A program made the position numbers and the translations under genes. From assembly GCF_000204195.1 (NCBI RefSeq), contig NZ_AFBG01000023.1, forward strand, positions 1 through 64,000: a stretch of 64,000 nt of DNA, read 5' to 3'. Below the pieces are notes generated by a model. That model searched no databases, had not been told where the DNA came from, and was given only the letters and a program-made list of their open reading frames with translations. Positions 29,082 to 37,714 of this stretch are shown piece by piece. Within the stretch, counting starts at the first letter, position 1; each line of letters starts with the position of its first letter. This DNA comes from Acidovorax radicis N35 (lineage in GTDB: Bacteria; Pseudomonadota; Gammaproteobacteria; Burkholderiales; Burkholderiaceae_C).

Positions 29082-29108
29082 ACAAAGGGGCCCAACGGGC
29101 CCCTTTGT
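29082..29108 (+). terminator. hairpin terminator after flagellin copy 2
   Basis: Perfect 12-bp inverted repeat ACAAAGGGGCCC / GGGCCCCTTTGT with a 3-base loop (AAC), 25 bases after the stop. The T-run is short, so it may reduce rather than abolish read-through into the glycosyltransferase. Confidence 0.7.
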
Positions 29109-29158
29109 ACATGGCACACTGCCGCATCCCGCCCATTTGCTCGTAGATCGGTCGCAAC

Positions 29159-31360
29159 GTGCAACCCAAACACCCCGAACAGGACGAGGCCCGCCTCCAA
29201 GCCGCGCTCACCGCCGCCGACTGGCCCCTGCTGACCCGCCTGTGCCGCCATGCGCTTCGAAAAAGCGGACGCAGCCTCGCTGCGCACCGCCTGCTCGGGT
29301 TCTCACTGAACAAACAGCGCGAGTTCGGCGCGGCCCTCAAGGCCTATCAGCAGGCTGTCGTCCTGTGGCCCAACGATGCCGAACTGCTGATCAACTACGC
29401 CAACGTACTCATTGAGCAAGCCCGCAATATTGACGCGCTCCCCCTTCTGGAGAAAGTCTGCAAGCTGCGCCCCCGGCAAGCCATTGGCTGGATCAAGCTG
29501 GCCGAATGCTGCTACCTCCTGACCCTGCACGACAAGGGTTTTGACGCAAGCCAGACAGCCGCTGCACTGGCCGAAACCTTGCACGACCGCGTCGCTGCGC
29601 TCATGCAAAGCGCCATCCACCGGCGCGAGCTGGGCCAGGTGCGCGAGGCGGTCAAGGACTGCGAGACGGCCATCGCCCTGCGCTACAACGACCCTGGCAA
29701 CTACACCAACAAGCTGTTGTTCATGCTGGCCGATCCCCAGGTGGACGCCGCGCAGCTGTCGGCGGCCGCACGGCAGTACGGCGCTGTGTTCGAGCCGCCG
29801 CTGCGCCCAGAGTGGCCCGATTTCCAGGAGCACCGGGGCTCGCCATGGCAACGCCTGAAGATCGGCTTCCTCTCCCCCGACTTCCGTGTGCACTCGGTGA
29901 TGTACTTTGTGGAGGGTCTGCTGGCGCAACTGGACCGGCGGCAGTTTGAGGTTTTCGCCTTCTATCTGTTTCCACGGGACGATCACGTCACCGAGCGGGT
30001 CCAGCGCCACGCCGACCACTTTGTGCCCCTGGCCGGCTTCAGCCCCCAGCAACAGGCCGAGGCCATTCGCGCCCAGGGCATCGACATCCTGATCGACCTG
30101 GCAGGCCACACCGGCAACAACGGCCTGCTGACGCTGGCCCACAAGGCGGCGCCGGTGCAGGTGTCCTGGCTGGGGTTCCCGGCCACCACCGGGCTCACGG
30201 CCGTGGACTACAAGTTCACCGACGAGATCACCGACCCGCCCGGCGCCGACGCGCAGTACACCGAGCAGCTCTACCGCCTGCCCACGCTGTTCGCCTGCTA
30301 CCGCCCCATGAGCCGCAACCCGCTGTGGCGCTACCAGCCGCGCTACCAGGTGCGCCCGGCGCCCGCGCTCACCAACGGCTTCATCACCTTTGGCTCGTGT
30401 AACAACCTGGGCAAGCTCACCGACGAGGTACTGGCCCTGTGGGGCCAGGTACTGGCGGCCGTGCCAGGGTCGCGCCTGCTGATCGAAGGCAAGAACCTTG
30501 ACCGCCCCGATTTTGCGCAGGCCTACCGAGAGCGCTGCGAGCGACTGGGCCTGCCCCCTGGGCAGGTCGACCTGGTGGCTCAGCGCACCGACAACCAGTA
30601 CCTGACCTACCACCGCATCGACATCGCGCTCGACCCCTTCCCGCTGACCGGCGGCACCACCACCTTCGACGTGTTGTGGATGGGCCTGCCCATCGTGTCG
30701 ATGGTGGGCGAGAGCTTCAAAAGCCGCATGGGAGTGGGCCTGCTGGCCTACCTGGGCCGCACCGAGTGGCTGGCCGAGACGCCCGAAGACTATGTGCGCA
30801 TCGCCAAAAGCCTGGCCGCAGACGTAGAGGCGCTGAACACACTGCGGCTGGGACTGCGCGGCGAGGTGGAGGCCTCGGCCCTCATGCGCGAGGACATCTT
30901 CAACCACCACTTTGCGGAAGGCCTCCGTGTGATGTGGCTGCAGTGGCTGGCCAAGGCCGAGCACCCGAACAACGCCGAAGCGCAGGCACAAACGATACAG
31001 GAGTGGCTGCCCCAGCTGCCTGAGGAATGGACCCATGCCCCCGTGCCCGGCGTGGGCTTGAAACCCGGCCAGCGGGTGAGCCTGCACGAGGCCCATCAGC
31101 GCCTGCAGGACCTGGTGGAAAAAGCCAAGGCCGCCACGCCTCCCGCGTCGGCGACCACCACCGAGCACCAGATCACCGACCGCCACTGGATCGCCGTGAC
31201 CGAACTGGCCGAAACCGTGCTCAGCGCCGTGCCCCATGACCCCTTGGCCCTGGCCTGCCTGGCAGAGGTGGAGCATGCCCACGGCCACACCGAATTTGCC
31301 GTGACCTACCTGCAACATGCCACGCAGGCGATGGGCATGGGCTCCGCTTCAGCCGCCTGA
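29159..31360 (+). CDS. SPINDLY/OGT-type protein O-glycosyltransferase with TPR repeats
   Basis: 733 residues, no signal peptide or membrane helix. Residues about 1-200 are TPR-like helices; the rest is a GT41 (O-GlcNAc transferase-like) catalytic region with LKIGFLSPDFRVHSVMYFVE, DILIDLAGHTGNNGLLTLA, VSWLGFPATTG, FGSCNNLGKLTDEVLALW and DPFPLTGGTTTFDVLWMG. A second short TPR-like stretch lies after residue 640. The start is a GTG; nearby alternatives cannot be excluded. Position immediately after flagellin suggests cytoplasmic O-glycosylation of flagellin before export. Donor sugar unknown. Confidence 0.88.
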   Translation: MQPKHPEQDEARLQAALTAADWPLLTRLCRHALRKSGRSLAAHRLLGFSLNKQREFGAALKAYQQAVVLWPNDAELLINYANVLIEQARNIDALPLLEKVCKLRPRQAIGWIKLAECCYLLTLHDKGFDASQTAAALAETLHDRVAALMQSAIHRRELGQVREAVKDCETAIALRYNDPGNYTNKLLFMLADPQVDAAQLSAAARQYGAVFEPPLRPEWPDFQEHRGSPWQRLKIGFLSPDFRVHSVMYFVEGLLAQLDRRQFEVFAFYLFPRDDHVTERVQRHADHFVPLAGFSPQQQAEAIRAQGIDILIDLAGHTGNNGLLTLAHKAAPVQVSWLGFPATTGLTAVDYKFTDEITDPPGADAQYTEQLYRLPTLFACYRPMSRNPLWRYQPRYQVRPAPALTNGFITFGSCNNLGKLTDEVLALWGQVLAAVPGSRLLIEGKNLDRPDFAQAYRERCERLGLPPGQVDLVAQRTDNQYLTYHRIDIALDPFPLTGGTTTFDVLWMGLPIVSMVGESFKSRMGVGLLAYLGRTEWLAETPEDYVRIAKSLAADVEALNTLRLGLRGEVEASALMREDIFNHHFAEGLRVMWLQWLAKAEHPNNAEAQAQTIQEWLPQLPEEWTHAPVPGVGLKPGQRVSLHEAHQRLQDLVEKAKAATPPASATTTEHQITDRHWIAVTELAETVLSAVPHDPLALACLAEVEHAHGHTEFAVTYLQHATQAMGMGSASAA

Positions 31361-31404
31361 CGCCCGGGGCGCCCGGCAGCAGGGGCTGCCTGCCCCGACG
31401 GCTA

Positions 31405-31460
31405 CTATGAATTTAATAGCTATTAGCGCTTATACATCAAGCGCCGGAGCCTGTTTTTAT
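31405..31460 (+). repeat. intergenic repeat A, copy 3
   Basis: AATAGCTATTAGCGCTTATA followed by CATCAAGCGCCGGAGCC: a copy in the opposite orientation, lying between the convergent glycosyltransferase and CmcI-family genes. Confidence 0.7.
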
Positions 31461-31487
31461 TCAAATTCCCGCCTTTGAGACTGCCGA

Positions 31488-32267
31488 TCACTCCTTGCGG
31501 CGCAGAAACCCGTGCGGCGCCACCGTGACCTGCAGGCGCTGCTCCATGTGGGCATCCACTTCGAACTCGGCGTGCCCGGCCAGCCACTGGTGCACCGCCG
31601 TCTTGGGATTGTTGCCCACGTCCCAGGGTCGGTCGGCAAAGAACTTGGGCGGCATGTCTTCCACAAAGGTATCGAACACCACACAGTAGCTGCCGGGAGT
31701 GACCAGCGGCGCATAGGCGTTGAGTTCCCCCAGCACATGGTCGTGCGTGTGCATGGAGTCCAGGCACACCAGCACGCGCTGGTAGCCCTTCGCAAAGTCG
31801 CGCACCTGCTGCACCACGTCGGGCGCCACGGCCGAGCCCTGGACCATGGCGATGCGGCTGGCCATGGGGTGGGCTTCGATGGCGGCGCGGTTGTGCGCGC
31901 GGATGTCGATGTCCACCCCCAGCACCTTGCGGCGCGAGGCGCGCGGGTCCATCGTGGTGCCCGCCTCGATGGCGTCGCTCATGTCCAGCAGCGCCAGCAG
32001 CGAGGCGCTGAGCACCAGTGAGCCACCGTGCGCGATGCCGGTCTCGATGATGAGGTCCGGCCGCACGCGCCACACCAGCTCCTGCATCGCCACCATGTCC
32101 TGCGGGTACTGGATGATGGGCCGGCCCATCCAGTCGAAGTTGTAGACGTACTGCCGCTGCATCGAAGCCTGCAGCCAGTCGCGTGACAGGGTCTGGAACG
32201 CGGTGTCCTGGGCATAGCGGGCGAGGCGGTCGCGGCGCTCCTGGGCAAATTGGTCAACGGGGTTCAT
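31488..32267 (-). CDS. CmcI-family (cephalosporin hydroxylase-like) methyltransferase
   Basis: 259 residues. The SAM-binding region reads IIETGIAHGGSLVLSASLL, and a metal/substrate segment reads LVCLDSMHTHDHVLGELNAY, both typical of the CmcI/rhamnosyl O-methyltransferase family, which O-methylates sugars and antibiotics despite the hydroxylase name. Last gene of the sugar operon; overlaps the preceding gene's end by four bases. Likely O-methylates the pathway sugar. The substrate is not deducible. Confidence 0.82.
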   Translation of the reverse strand: MNPVDQFAQERRDRLARYAQDTAFQTLSRDWLQASMQRQYVYNFDWMGRPIIQYPQDMVAMQELVWRVRPDLIIETGIAHGGSLVLSASLLALLDMSDAIEAGTTMDPRASRRKVLGVDIDIRAHNRAAIEAHPMASRIAMVQGSAVAPDVVQQVRDFAKGYQRVLVCLDSMHTHDHVLGELNAYAPLVTPGSYCVVFDTFVEDMPPKFFADRPWDVGNNPKTAVHQWLAGHAEFEVDAHMEQRLQVTVAPHGFLRRKE

Positions 32268-33115
32268 GGCGGGGTTACTCCAACAGGATCGGTCACAACG
32301 GAAGCGTCGTTCAGCAAAAGGTCATCGGCCAGCACGGCGCGGGGTGCCACACCCCATTCACCCCGCAGGCGTTGCACGTTGATAGGGGGAAACGCCTGCA
32401 GCGGGGCCTGGGCATCCACCTCCACAGTGCAGCCCGTGCGCGCCTGCAACCAGGCCAGCCACTGGGCATGGAGGGTCTGTCGGCCGCTGGCCACGTTGTA
32501 GGTGGCAGCGCGGCCCGCCAGCGCAATGCGCGGCAGCCAGCCCAGCAGGTCGCCCACATGCACATAGTCCTTGGCGGACTGCGGATCGGAGCGCAGCACG
32601 ATGTGGCCCGCCCGGGCCTGGCCCACCAGGTCGGCCACCAGGTTGCCGGAGGCCGCGTCCATGCCCGGCCCGACCACGTTGGACAGGCGCGCCACGCGCA
32701 CCCCGGGGCGCCCGCAGGCATGGCACAGCGATTCGCCGGTGAGCTTGGTGAGGTTGTACAGGTATGAAGGGTCGCCCGGCAGCACGGCCAGGGGCGCGTC
32801 TTCGTGGGTATCAGCCGCCCCCATGTAGACGCGGGTGGAAGACAGGTACAGCAACGAATCGAACTGCGCGCGCCGCAGCACCTCGGCCAGCAGGCCCACA
32901 TGGGCGTCCACGGTGTCGAACGGGCGCGCGCGGAAATCAGCGGTGAGCCCCACGCAATAGATCACATGGCCCAGCGGGCGGGTGAACACCTCGGTATCGC
33001 CACGCGTTGGCGCCGACACGGTGTGGCCCTGGGCCTGCAGGTGCGCCACCAGGCGGCTGCCGATGTAGCCCGAGGCGCCCAGCACGGTGAACGTCGAAGG
33101 AGGCGCACCTGTCAC
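32264..33115 (-). CDS. NAD(P)-dependent sugar epimerase/dehydratase/reductase
   Basis: 283-residue extended short-chain dehydrogenase. Nucleotide-binding GASGYIG (13-19) and active-site Y120-N-L-T-K124. Shorter than UDP-glucose epimerases, matching ketoreductase-like members that reduce 4-keto sugars in deoxysugar pathways. Start overlaps the acyltransferase stop by four bases. It may finish the CDP-4-keto-6-deoxyhexose made by RfbG; direction and stereochemistry are inference. Confidence 0.85.
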   Translation of the reverse strand: MTGAPPSTFTVLGASGYIGSRLVAHLQAQGHTVSAPTRGDTEVFTRPLGHVIYCVGLTADFRARPFDTVDAHVGLLAEVLRRAQFDSLLYLSSTRVYMGAADTHEDAPLAVLPGDPSYLYNLTKLTGESLCHACGRPGVRVARLSNVVGPGMDAASGNLVADLVGQARAGHIVLRSDPQSAKDYVHVGDLLGWLPRIALAGRAATYNVASGRQTLHAQWLAWLQARTGCTVEVDAQAPLQAFPPINVQRLRGEWGVAPRAVLADDLLLNDASVVTDPVGVTPP

Positions 33116-33600
33116 TGCCGCTCCCCCACAGCCACCAAGGGTTGGCCCGCATACACGGTGTACGCCAGCAGCTCACCGCGCACGATGGAGCCCGCGCCCA
33201 CCACGCAGCCGCGCCGCAGCACGGCGCCGTCCAGCAGCACGCAGTTGGCGCCGATCCATACGTCGTCCTCGATCACGATGCCGCCCTTGCTGGGCAGAAA
33301 ACCCTGCTCGCGGATCAACCGGCCACGTTCGGCATAGGCATGGTTGACCGGCGCAAAGGTGCAGTTGGCGGCAATCGCCACGTAATTACCGATGTGGATG
33401 CCGTTGCCGGTGTAGAGCACGCAGCCCGCGTTGATGACCACATGTTCGCCCACCACCAGGTCGCCGCTGCCGCCCGCAGGCTTGACCTTGACGAAGCTGT
33501 CGATCACCGAATGCGCGCCCACCACGATGCGCGTTCCGCGCACCGAGTCTTCGATGTCGGCCAGGTGCGAGAGCTTCGCGGTGGGATGGATCTCGATCAC
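33112..33600 (-). CDS. left-handed beta-helix (hexapeptide) acyltransferase
   Basis: 162 residues built of hexapeptide repeats (VVGAHSVIDSFVKV, VWIGANCVLLDGAVLRRG, CVVGAGSIVRGELL), giving a trimeric LbetaH acetyltransferase like WbbJ/maltose O-acetyltransferase. A His in the loop PVNHAYAERGR is a candidate catalytic residue. Sits immediately downstream of the methyltransferase gene. Likely acetylates a hydroxyl or amino group of the pathway sugar. Confidence 0.85.
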   Translation of the reverse strand: MIEIHPTAKLSHLADIEDSVRGTRIVVGAHSVIDSFVKVKPAGGSGDLVVGEHVVINAGCVLYTGNGIHIGNYVAIAANCTFAPVNHAYAERGRLIREQGFLPSKGGIVIEDDVWIGANCVLLDGAVLRRGCVVGAGSIVRGELLAYTVYAGQPLVAVGERQ

Positions 33601-34842
33601 CTAGAACACCTCCAGGCGCGGCACGGCCACCACCATCTGCGCGTCCCAGCTGCGCGTGTAGTCCAGCTGGTCGGCCACCTCGCTGCGCAGGTTCCAGGGC
33701 AGGATCAGGATGCGCTGCGGCTTGTGGGCGCGCAGGTGCGCCTCGCTCACCACCGGGATGTGGCTGCCAGGCAGGTACTGGCCCTGCTTAGCAGGGTTCT
33801 TGTCCACGGCATAAGGCAGCAGATCGGGCCGCACACCCGCAAAGTTGAGCAGGGTGTTGCCCTTGGCGGCCGCGCCGTAGGCGCCCACGGTGATGCCGTC
33901 GGCCTGGCATTGCAGCAAAAATGTGAGCAGCTCGCGCTTGACCCGTATGGCCTGGGCCTGGAAATCGCTGTAAAAACCGGCACGCAGCATGCCCGCCGCT
34001 GCCTCGTTGGCCAGCAGTTGCTGCACGCGGGTGGTGCCTTCAGCCGTTACCTGGGGGTGGCCCACGGTAGCGGCGCGGGCGGCAAACACCCGCAGGCTGC
34101 CGCCGTGCGTGGGCAGCTCCTGCACATCGATCACCACCAGGCCGTTGGCCGCAAAGATGCGCTGCACCGCCGTGAGCGACAGATAGGAATAGTGCTCGTG
34201 GTACGCCGTATCGAACTGGCAGCCCTGCACCATGCGCAGCAGGTGCGGAAACTCGAAGGTGGCCACGCCATGGGGCTTGAGCAGGCGCGTGAAGCCGCCC
34301 ACAAAGTCGTTGATGTCGGGCACATGCGCCAGCACGTTGTTGGCGGCGATCAGGTCGGCCTGGCGGCCTGCGCCGGCCAGCTCGTCGGCCAGGGCCACGC
34401 CAAAGAAGCGCTCGACCACTTCGATGCCCTTGGCGCGGGCCGCTGCCGCCGTGCTGGCCGTGGGCTCCACGCCGTAGCAGGGGATGCCGGCCGTCTGCAC
34501 GTACTGCAGCAGATAGCCGTCGTTCGATGCGACCTCGACCACGCGGCTCGCGGCGGTGAGCGCCAGGCGTTCGCGCATCGCCTCGACATAGGCCTTGGCG
34601 TGGGCCAGCCAGGACGATGAGAACGAGCTGAAGTACGCGTAGTCGTCGGTGAACAGCGCCTCGCGCCCGGCGTGGTCTTCGGTCTGTACCAGCCAGCAGG
34701 TCTCGCACACCAACAGGCGCAGGGGGAACCAGGTCTCGGGCGCGCGCAGGGCGGCTTCGCTCAGGTAGGCGTTGGACGGGGGCGCGCTGCCCAGGTCCAA
34801 AAACGGCAGTTGCAGCGGGCTGCTGCAGTGTCGGCACTTCAC
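33601..34842 (-). CDS. deoxysugar C-methyltransferase (TylCIII/EvaC-like)
   Basis: 413 residues from a GTG at 34842 that overlaps the preceding stop (GTGA). Zinc-binding cysteines C3, C6, C46 and C49 at the N-terminus, a SAM domain with VVEVASNDGYLLQYV, FEFPHLL and YHEHYSYLS, and a C-terminal Rossmann-like domain (VGAYGAAAKGNTLLNF): the three-part structure of enzymes that C-methylate NDP-4-keto-6-deoxysugars. This predicts a branched C-methyl deoxyhexose. A much longer open frame upstream is a chance extension over the epimerase gene. Confidence 0.9.
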   Translation of the reverse strand: MKCRHCSSPLQLPFLDLGSAPPSNAYLSEAALRAPETWFPLRLLVCETCWLVQTEDHAGREALFTDDYAYFSSFSSSWLAHAKAYVEAMRERLALTAASRVVEVASNDGYLLQYVQTAGIPCYGVEPTASTAAAARAKGIEVVERFFGVALADELAGAGRQADLIAANNVLAHVPDINDFVGGFTRLLKPHGVATFEFPHLLRMVQGCQFDTAYHEHYSYLSLTAVQRIFAANGLVVIDVQELPTHGGSLRVFAARAATVGHPQVTAEGTTRVQQLLANEAAAGMLRAGFYSDFQAQAIRVKRELLTFLLQCQADGITVGAYGAAAKGNTLLNFAGVRPDLLPYAVDKNPAKQGQYLPGSHIPVVSEAHLRAHKPQRILILPWNLRSEVADQLDYTRSWDAQMVVAVPRLEVF

Positions 34843-35399
34843 AGGCGCACTCCTTCGAATTCTTCGGTCATCCCGGGCTGGCCTGCGTCGCGGGGCGACA
34901 TTTGCCCCACCGGCAGCGGCCAGGCAATGGCCAGGCGCGGCTCCAGAGGGTGCAGCCCGGCTTCGGCAGCGGGCGCGTAGGCCGCAGAGTGGCAATACAG
35001 CAGCTCGGCATGGTCGCTCAGCGCCTGGAAGCCGTGGGCAAAACCGGGCGGGATGAGCAGCGCGTTGCCGTTGTCTGCCGATAAATGCTCGGCATGCCAC
35101 TGCAAAAAGGTGGGCGAGCCCTGGCGCAGGTCCACGGCCACATCCCAGACCTCACCGCGCAGGCAGCTCACGAGCTTCATCTCAGCGTGTGGCGGCTTTT
35201 GGTAGTGCATGCCACGCACGGTGCCTTTGAGCGCCGTGTAGCTCTGGTTGATCTGGGCGATGGGCGCCGTCCAGCCGGCACCGGCCAGCTCCTCGGCGCA
35301 GAACATGCGGGAAAAAAAACCGCGTTCGTCCACCAGGGGCTGGCGTTGCACGCGGAACAGCCCCGCCAGAGGCAGCGGCGCCACGGCCAGTCGGCTCAT
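34839..35399 (-). CDS. rfbC: dTDP-4-dehydrorhamnose 3,5-epimerase-like (RmlC/RfbC family)
   Basis: 186-residue cupin. QPLVDERGFFSRMF, QINQSYTALKGTVRGMHYQK and LLIPPGFAHGFQALSD include the family's catalytic His (RGMHYQ) and Asp. The ATG at 35399 overlaps the rfbG stop by four bases; the longer open frame is not used. Here it probably acts on a CDP-4-keto-6-deoxyhexose from RfbG rather than the dTDP sugar, as in other CDP-sugar clusters. Single or double epimerisation cannot be decided. Confidence 0.88.
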   Translation of the reverse strand: MSRLAVAPLPLAGLFRVQRQPLVDERGFFSRMFCAEELAGAGWTAPIAQINQSYTALKGTVRGMHYQKPPHAEMKLVSCLRGEVWDVAVDLRQGSPTFLQWHAEHLSADNGNALLIPPGFAHGFQALSDHAELLYCHSAAYAPAAEAGLHPLEPRLAIAWPLPVGQMSPRDAGQPGMTEEFEGVRL

Positions 35400-36463
35400 G
35401 GGCGCGCCTCCCAGGCGTCGATGTCGGCCAGGCACAGCGCAGGGGCATCGGCGCCACCGTGTTGCTGGCGGTACCAGTTCATGGTGCGCGCCACGGCCGT
35501 GTTCAGCGACCAGTGCGGGGCCACGCCAAGCACCTGGCGGGCCTGCGCGGTCTCCAGCGCCAGCCAGCCAGCCTCGTGCGGCCCATCACTCTCTTTTTCA
35601 TAGCTGGTTGCGCTGGATGGATAAGCGCTAGAGGCCAATTCAATGACATTTTTGACCGTGGCTGCCTCGTGCGGCAGCGGACCAAAGTTGTAGGCACCGG
35701 CCAGCGCGGGCGATTCCCACAGGCACTGGGCCAGACGCAGGTAGGCGGCCAGCGGCTCCAGCACATGCTGCCAGGGGCGCGTGGCCCGGGGGCGGCGGAT
35801 GTGCAAGGTTGCACCCTTTTCCCAGGCGCGCACGGCGTCTGGCAGCAGGCGGTCCTGCGCCCAGTCGCCGCCGCCAATCACGTTGCCCGCGCGCGCGGTG
35901 GCCACGGCAATGCCCTGGGCGGCCAGGAAAGAATCGCGGTAGCTGGCCGTGACCAGCTCGGTGGCGGCCTTGCTGGCGCTGTAAGGGTCGTGCCCGCCCA
36001 GCGGGTCGTCTTCACGGTAGGGGTACGCCCATTCGCGGTTGCGGTAGACCTTGTCGGTGGTGACCACCACGGCCACGCGCACGCCAGCCAGGCCGCGCAG
36101 GGCATCGAGCAAATGTGCCGTGCCCATGACGTTGGTGGAAAAGGTGTCGAGCGGCGCCGCGTAGCCGGGCCGCACCAGCGCCTGCGCGGCCAGGTGCAGC
36201 ACCACCTCGGGCCGGGCGGCGCGCACACGCATGGCCAGGGCCTGGGGGCTGCGGATGTCGCAAAAATGGCTCTCCATGCCCGGGCCGCCCTGCCCCAGCT
36301 GAGCCAGGGTGAACAGGTTGGGGTCGGTGGCAGGGGGCAGCGCCACGCCGGTCACCTGCGCGCCCAGGCGCTGCAGCCACAGGGCCAGCCAGGCACCTTT
36401 GAAGCCGGTGTGGCCAGTGAGCAACACGCGCTTGCCGCGCCAGAAGTCGGGATCAGGGCGCAT
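35396..36463 (-). CDS. rfbG: CDP-glucose 4,6-dehydratase
   Basis: 355-residue extended SDR making CDP-4-dehydro-6-deoxyglucose. NAD motif GHTGFKG (17-23), TTD at 135-137, catalytic Y161 and K165 (YSASK), and downstream GNVIGGGDW. Residues about 275-291 (ASSAYPSSATSYEKES) are encoded by a copy of the dispersed intergenic repeat A; the enzyme core is otherwise intact. Second gene of the operon, seven bases after rfbF. Confidence 0.95.
   Translation of the reverse strand: MRPDPDFWRGKRVLLTGHTGFKGAWLALWLQRLGAQVTGVALPPATDPNLFTLAQLGQGGPGMESHFCDIRSPQALAMRVRAARPEVVLHLAAQALVRPGYAAPLDTFSTNVMGTAHLLDALRGLAGVRVAVVVTTDKVYRNREWAYPYREDDPLGGHDPYSASKAATELVTASYRDSFLAAQGIAVATARAGNVIGGGDWAQDRLLPDAVRAWEKGATLHIRRPRATRPWQHVLEPLAAYLRLAQCLWESPALAGAYNFGPLPHEAATVKNVIELASSAYPSSATSYEKESDGPHEAGWLALETAQARQVLGVAPHWSLNTAVARTMNWYRQQHGGADAPALCLADIDAWEARP
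35595..35641 (+). repeat. repeat A, copy 4, inside rfbG
   Basis: CATAGCTGGTTGCGCTGGAT then GGATAAGCGCTAGAGGCCAA: a well-preserved copy within the rfbG reading frame, contributing roughly 16 codons without a stop or frameshift. Confidence 0.75.
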
Positions 36464-36469
36464 CGTGGT

Positions 36470-37240
36470 TTACCAGCACTTCCAGGGCGCGCGGCCCGAT
36501 TGCCACAGGTCTTCGAGAAGGTTCTTCTCGCGCAGCGTGTCCATCGGCTGCCAAAAGCCCGTGTGTTCAAAGGCGCGCAGCTGGCCGCTGGTGGCCAGGC
36601 GGGCCATGGGCTCCAGCTCCCAGCTGGTGGCGTCGCCTTCGATGTGGTCGATCACCTCGGGCTGCAGCACAAAAAAGCCGCCGTTGATCCAGCCGCCGTC
36701 GCCACGCGGTTTTTCCTCGAACCCGGCCACGGTGTCGCCATCGCGCACCAAGGCGCCATAGCGGCCCGGAGGCTGCACGGCCGTCACCGTGGCCTGGCGG
36801 CCATGGGCGCGGTGGAAGGCAAACTGGGCCGTCATGTCGAGGTCGGCAACACCATCGCCATAGGTAAAGCAGAAGGGCTCGCCCGCAGGCAGATATTCCT
36901 GCACCCGTCGCAAACGCCCGCCGGTCATGGTGCTTTCGCCGGTGTCCACCAGCGTCACGCGCCAGGGCTCGGCGTGGCGGTGGTGCACTTCCATGCGGTT
37001 GTTGGCCATGTCGAAGGTCACGTCCGACATGTGCAGGAAGTAGTTGGCGAAATACTCCTTGATCACATAGCCCCGGTAGCCCAGGCAGATGATGAAGTCG
37101 TTGACGCCATGGGCAGCGTACATCTTCATGATGTGCCAAAGGATGGGCCGCCCACCGATCTCGATCATGGGCTTGGGACGCAGGTGCGACTCTTCCGAGA
37201 TGCGGGTTCCCAGCCCCCCCGCGAGCAGTACGGCTTTCAT
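36470..37240 (-). CDS. rfbF: glucose-1-phosphate cytidylyltransferase
   Basis: 256 residues. [18 protein letters not shown] carries the nucleotidyltransferase signature; further conserved pieces are [42 protein letters not shown] and [12 protein letters not shown]. Makes CDP-glucose, the entry compound for RfbG. The ATG at 37240 (MKAVLLAGG) fits family length; an upstream extension of 11 codons is not needed. First gene of the minus-strand sugar operon. Confidence 0.95.
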   Translation of the reverse strand: MKAVLLAGGLGTRISEESHLRPKPMIEIGGRPILWHIMKMYAAHGVNDFIICLGYRGYVIKEYFANYFLHMSDVTFDMANNRMEVHHRHAEPWRVTLVDTGESTMTGGRLRRVQEYLPAGEPFCFTYGDGVADLDMTAQFAFHRAHGRQATVTAVQPPGRYGALVRDGDTVAGFEEKPRGDGGWINGGFFVLQPEVIDHIEGDATSWELEPMARLATSGQLRAFEHTGFWQPMDTLREKNLLEDLWQSGRAPWKCW

Positions 37241-37714
37241 GCCCGCAGCATAGTCCAGCCCCTGCGCCACCAAAAGGCCCTGTCACTGCGGAAATACGGG
37301 CCAAATGCAGCGATTGACACTGCGCACAGGTGTGAGCGGGTGCCAAGCAACCCCATAAAGCTACCAAATTTATAGCAATAAGTTATTGACCATCAAGCGC
37401 CAGCAGCATTTTTATAGGAAATCCTCTGAAACTGGCCATATTCAGCGCCACCATCCCACCCCTTGCGCTAAACGCGGGGGGTTGGCGAGGCCAGGTCGCA
37501 CCGGCCCGGCCAAGGAAGGTCGAGGCACGGCCGAAGGAAACACAGGTGTGGCGATGGCGCCATTTGCCAGAGAAGCCCTGTGTTGATGGCACTCTTGAGC
37601 GCATTCCAGGCTCTTCAATCCGATACATTTGCAGTAACCTTCGGTAAGCCGCGTTGCCAGCGGCCCTGCCCGCCCTCCTGTTTTGCCTCGGCTGCCGCCC
37701 AACACGTCTAAAGC
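37241..37714. other. divergent intergenic region rfbF-motA
   Basis: 474 bases holding one repeat A copy and presumably the promoters for the sugar operon (left) and motAB (right). No convincing sigma-28 or sigma-70 element was found; weak GCCGATAA-like matches near 37620 lack a -35. No supported gene. Confidence 0.5.
37365..37420 (+). repeat. intergenic repeat A, copy 5
   Basis: TATAGCAATAAGTTATTGAC followed by CATCAAGCGCCAGCAGCATT. Diverged copy 125-180 bases upstream of rfbF. Confidence 0.6.

Noticed and set aside
29303..31318. Minus-strand open frame opposite the glycosyltransferase
   Set aside because: Same reason: mirror frame of a conserved gene, low-complexity Gly/Gln/Val/His composition.
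33601..35100. Extended 499-codon start for the C-methyltransferase
   Set aside because: The added 86 codons run antiparallel in content to no family domain and overlap the epimerase gene; the GTG at 34842 begins exactly at the conserved zinc-binding segment.
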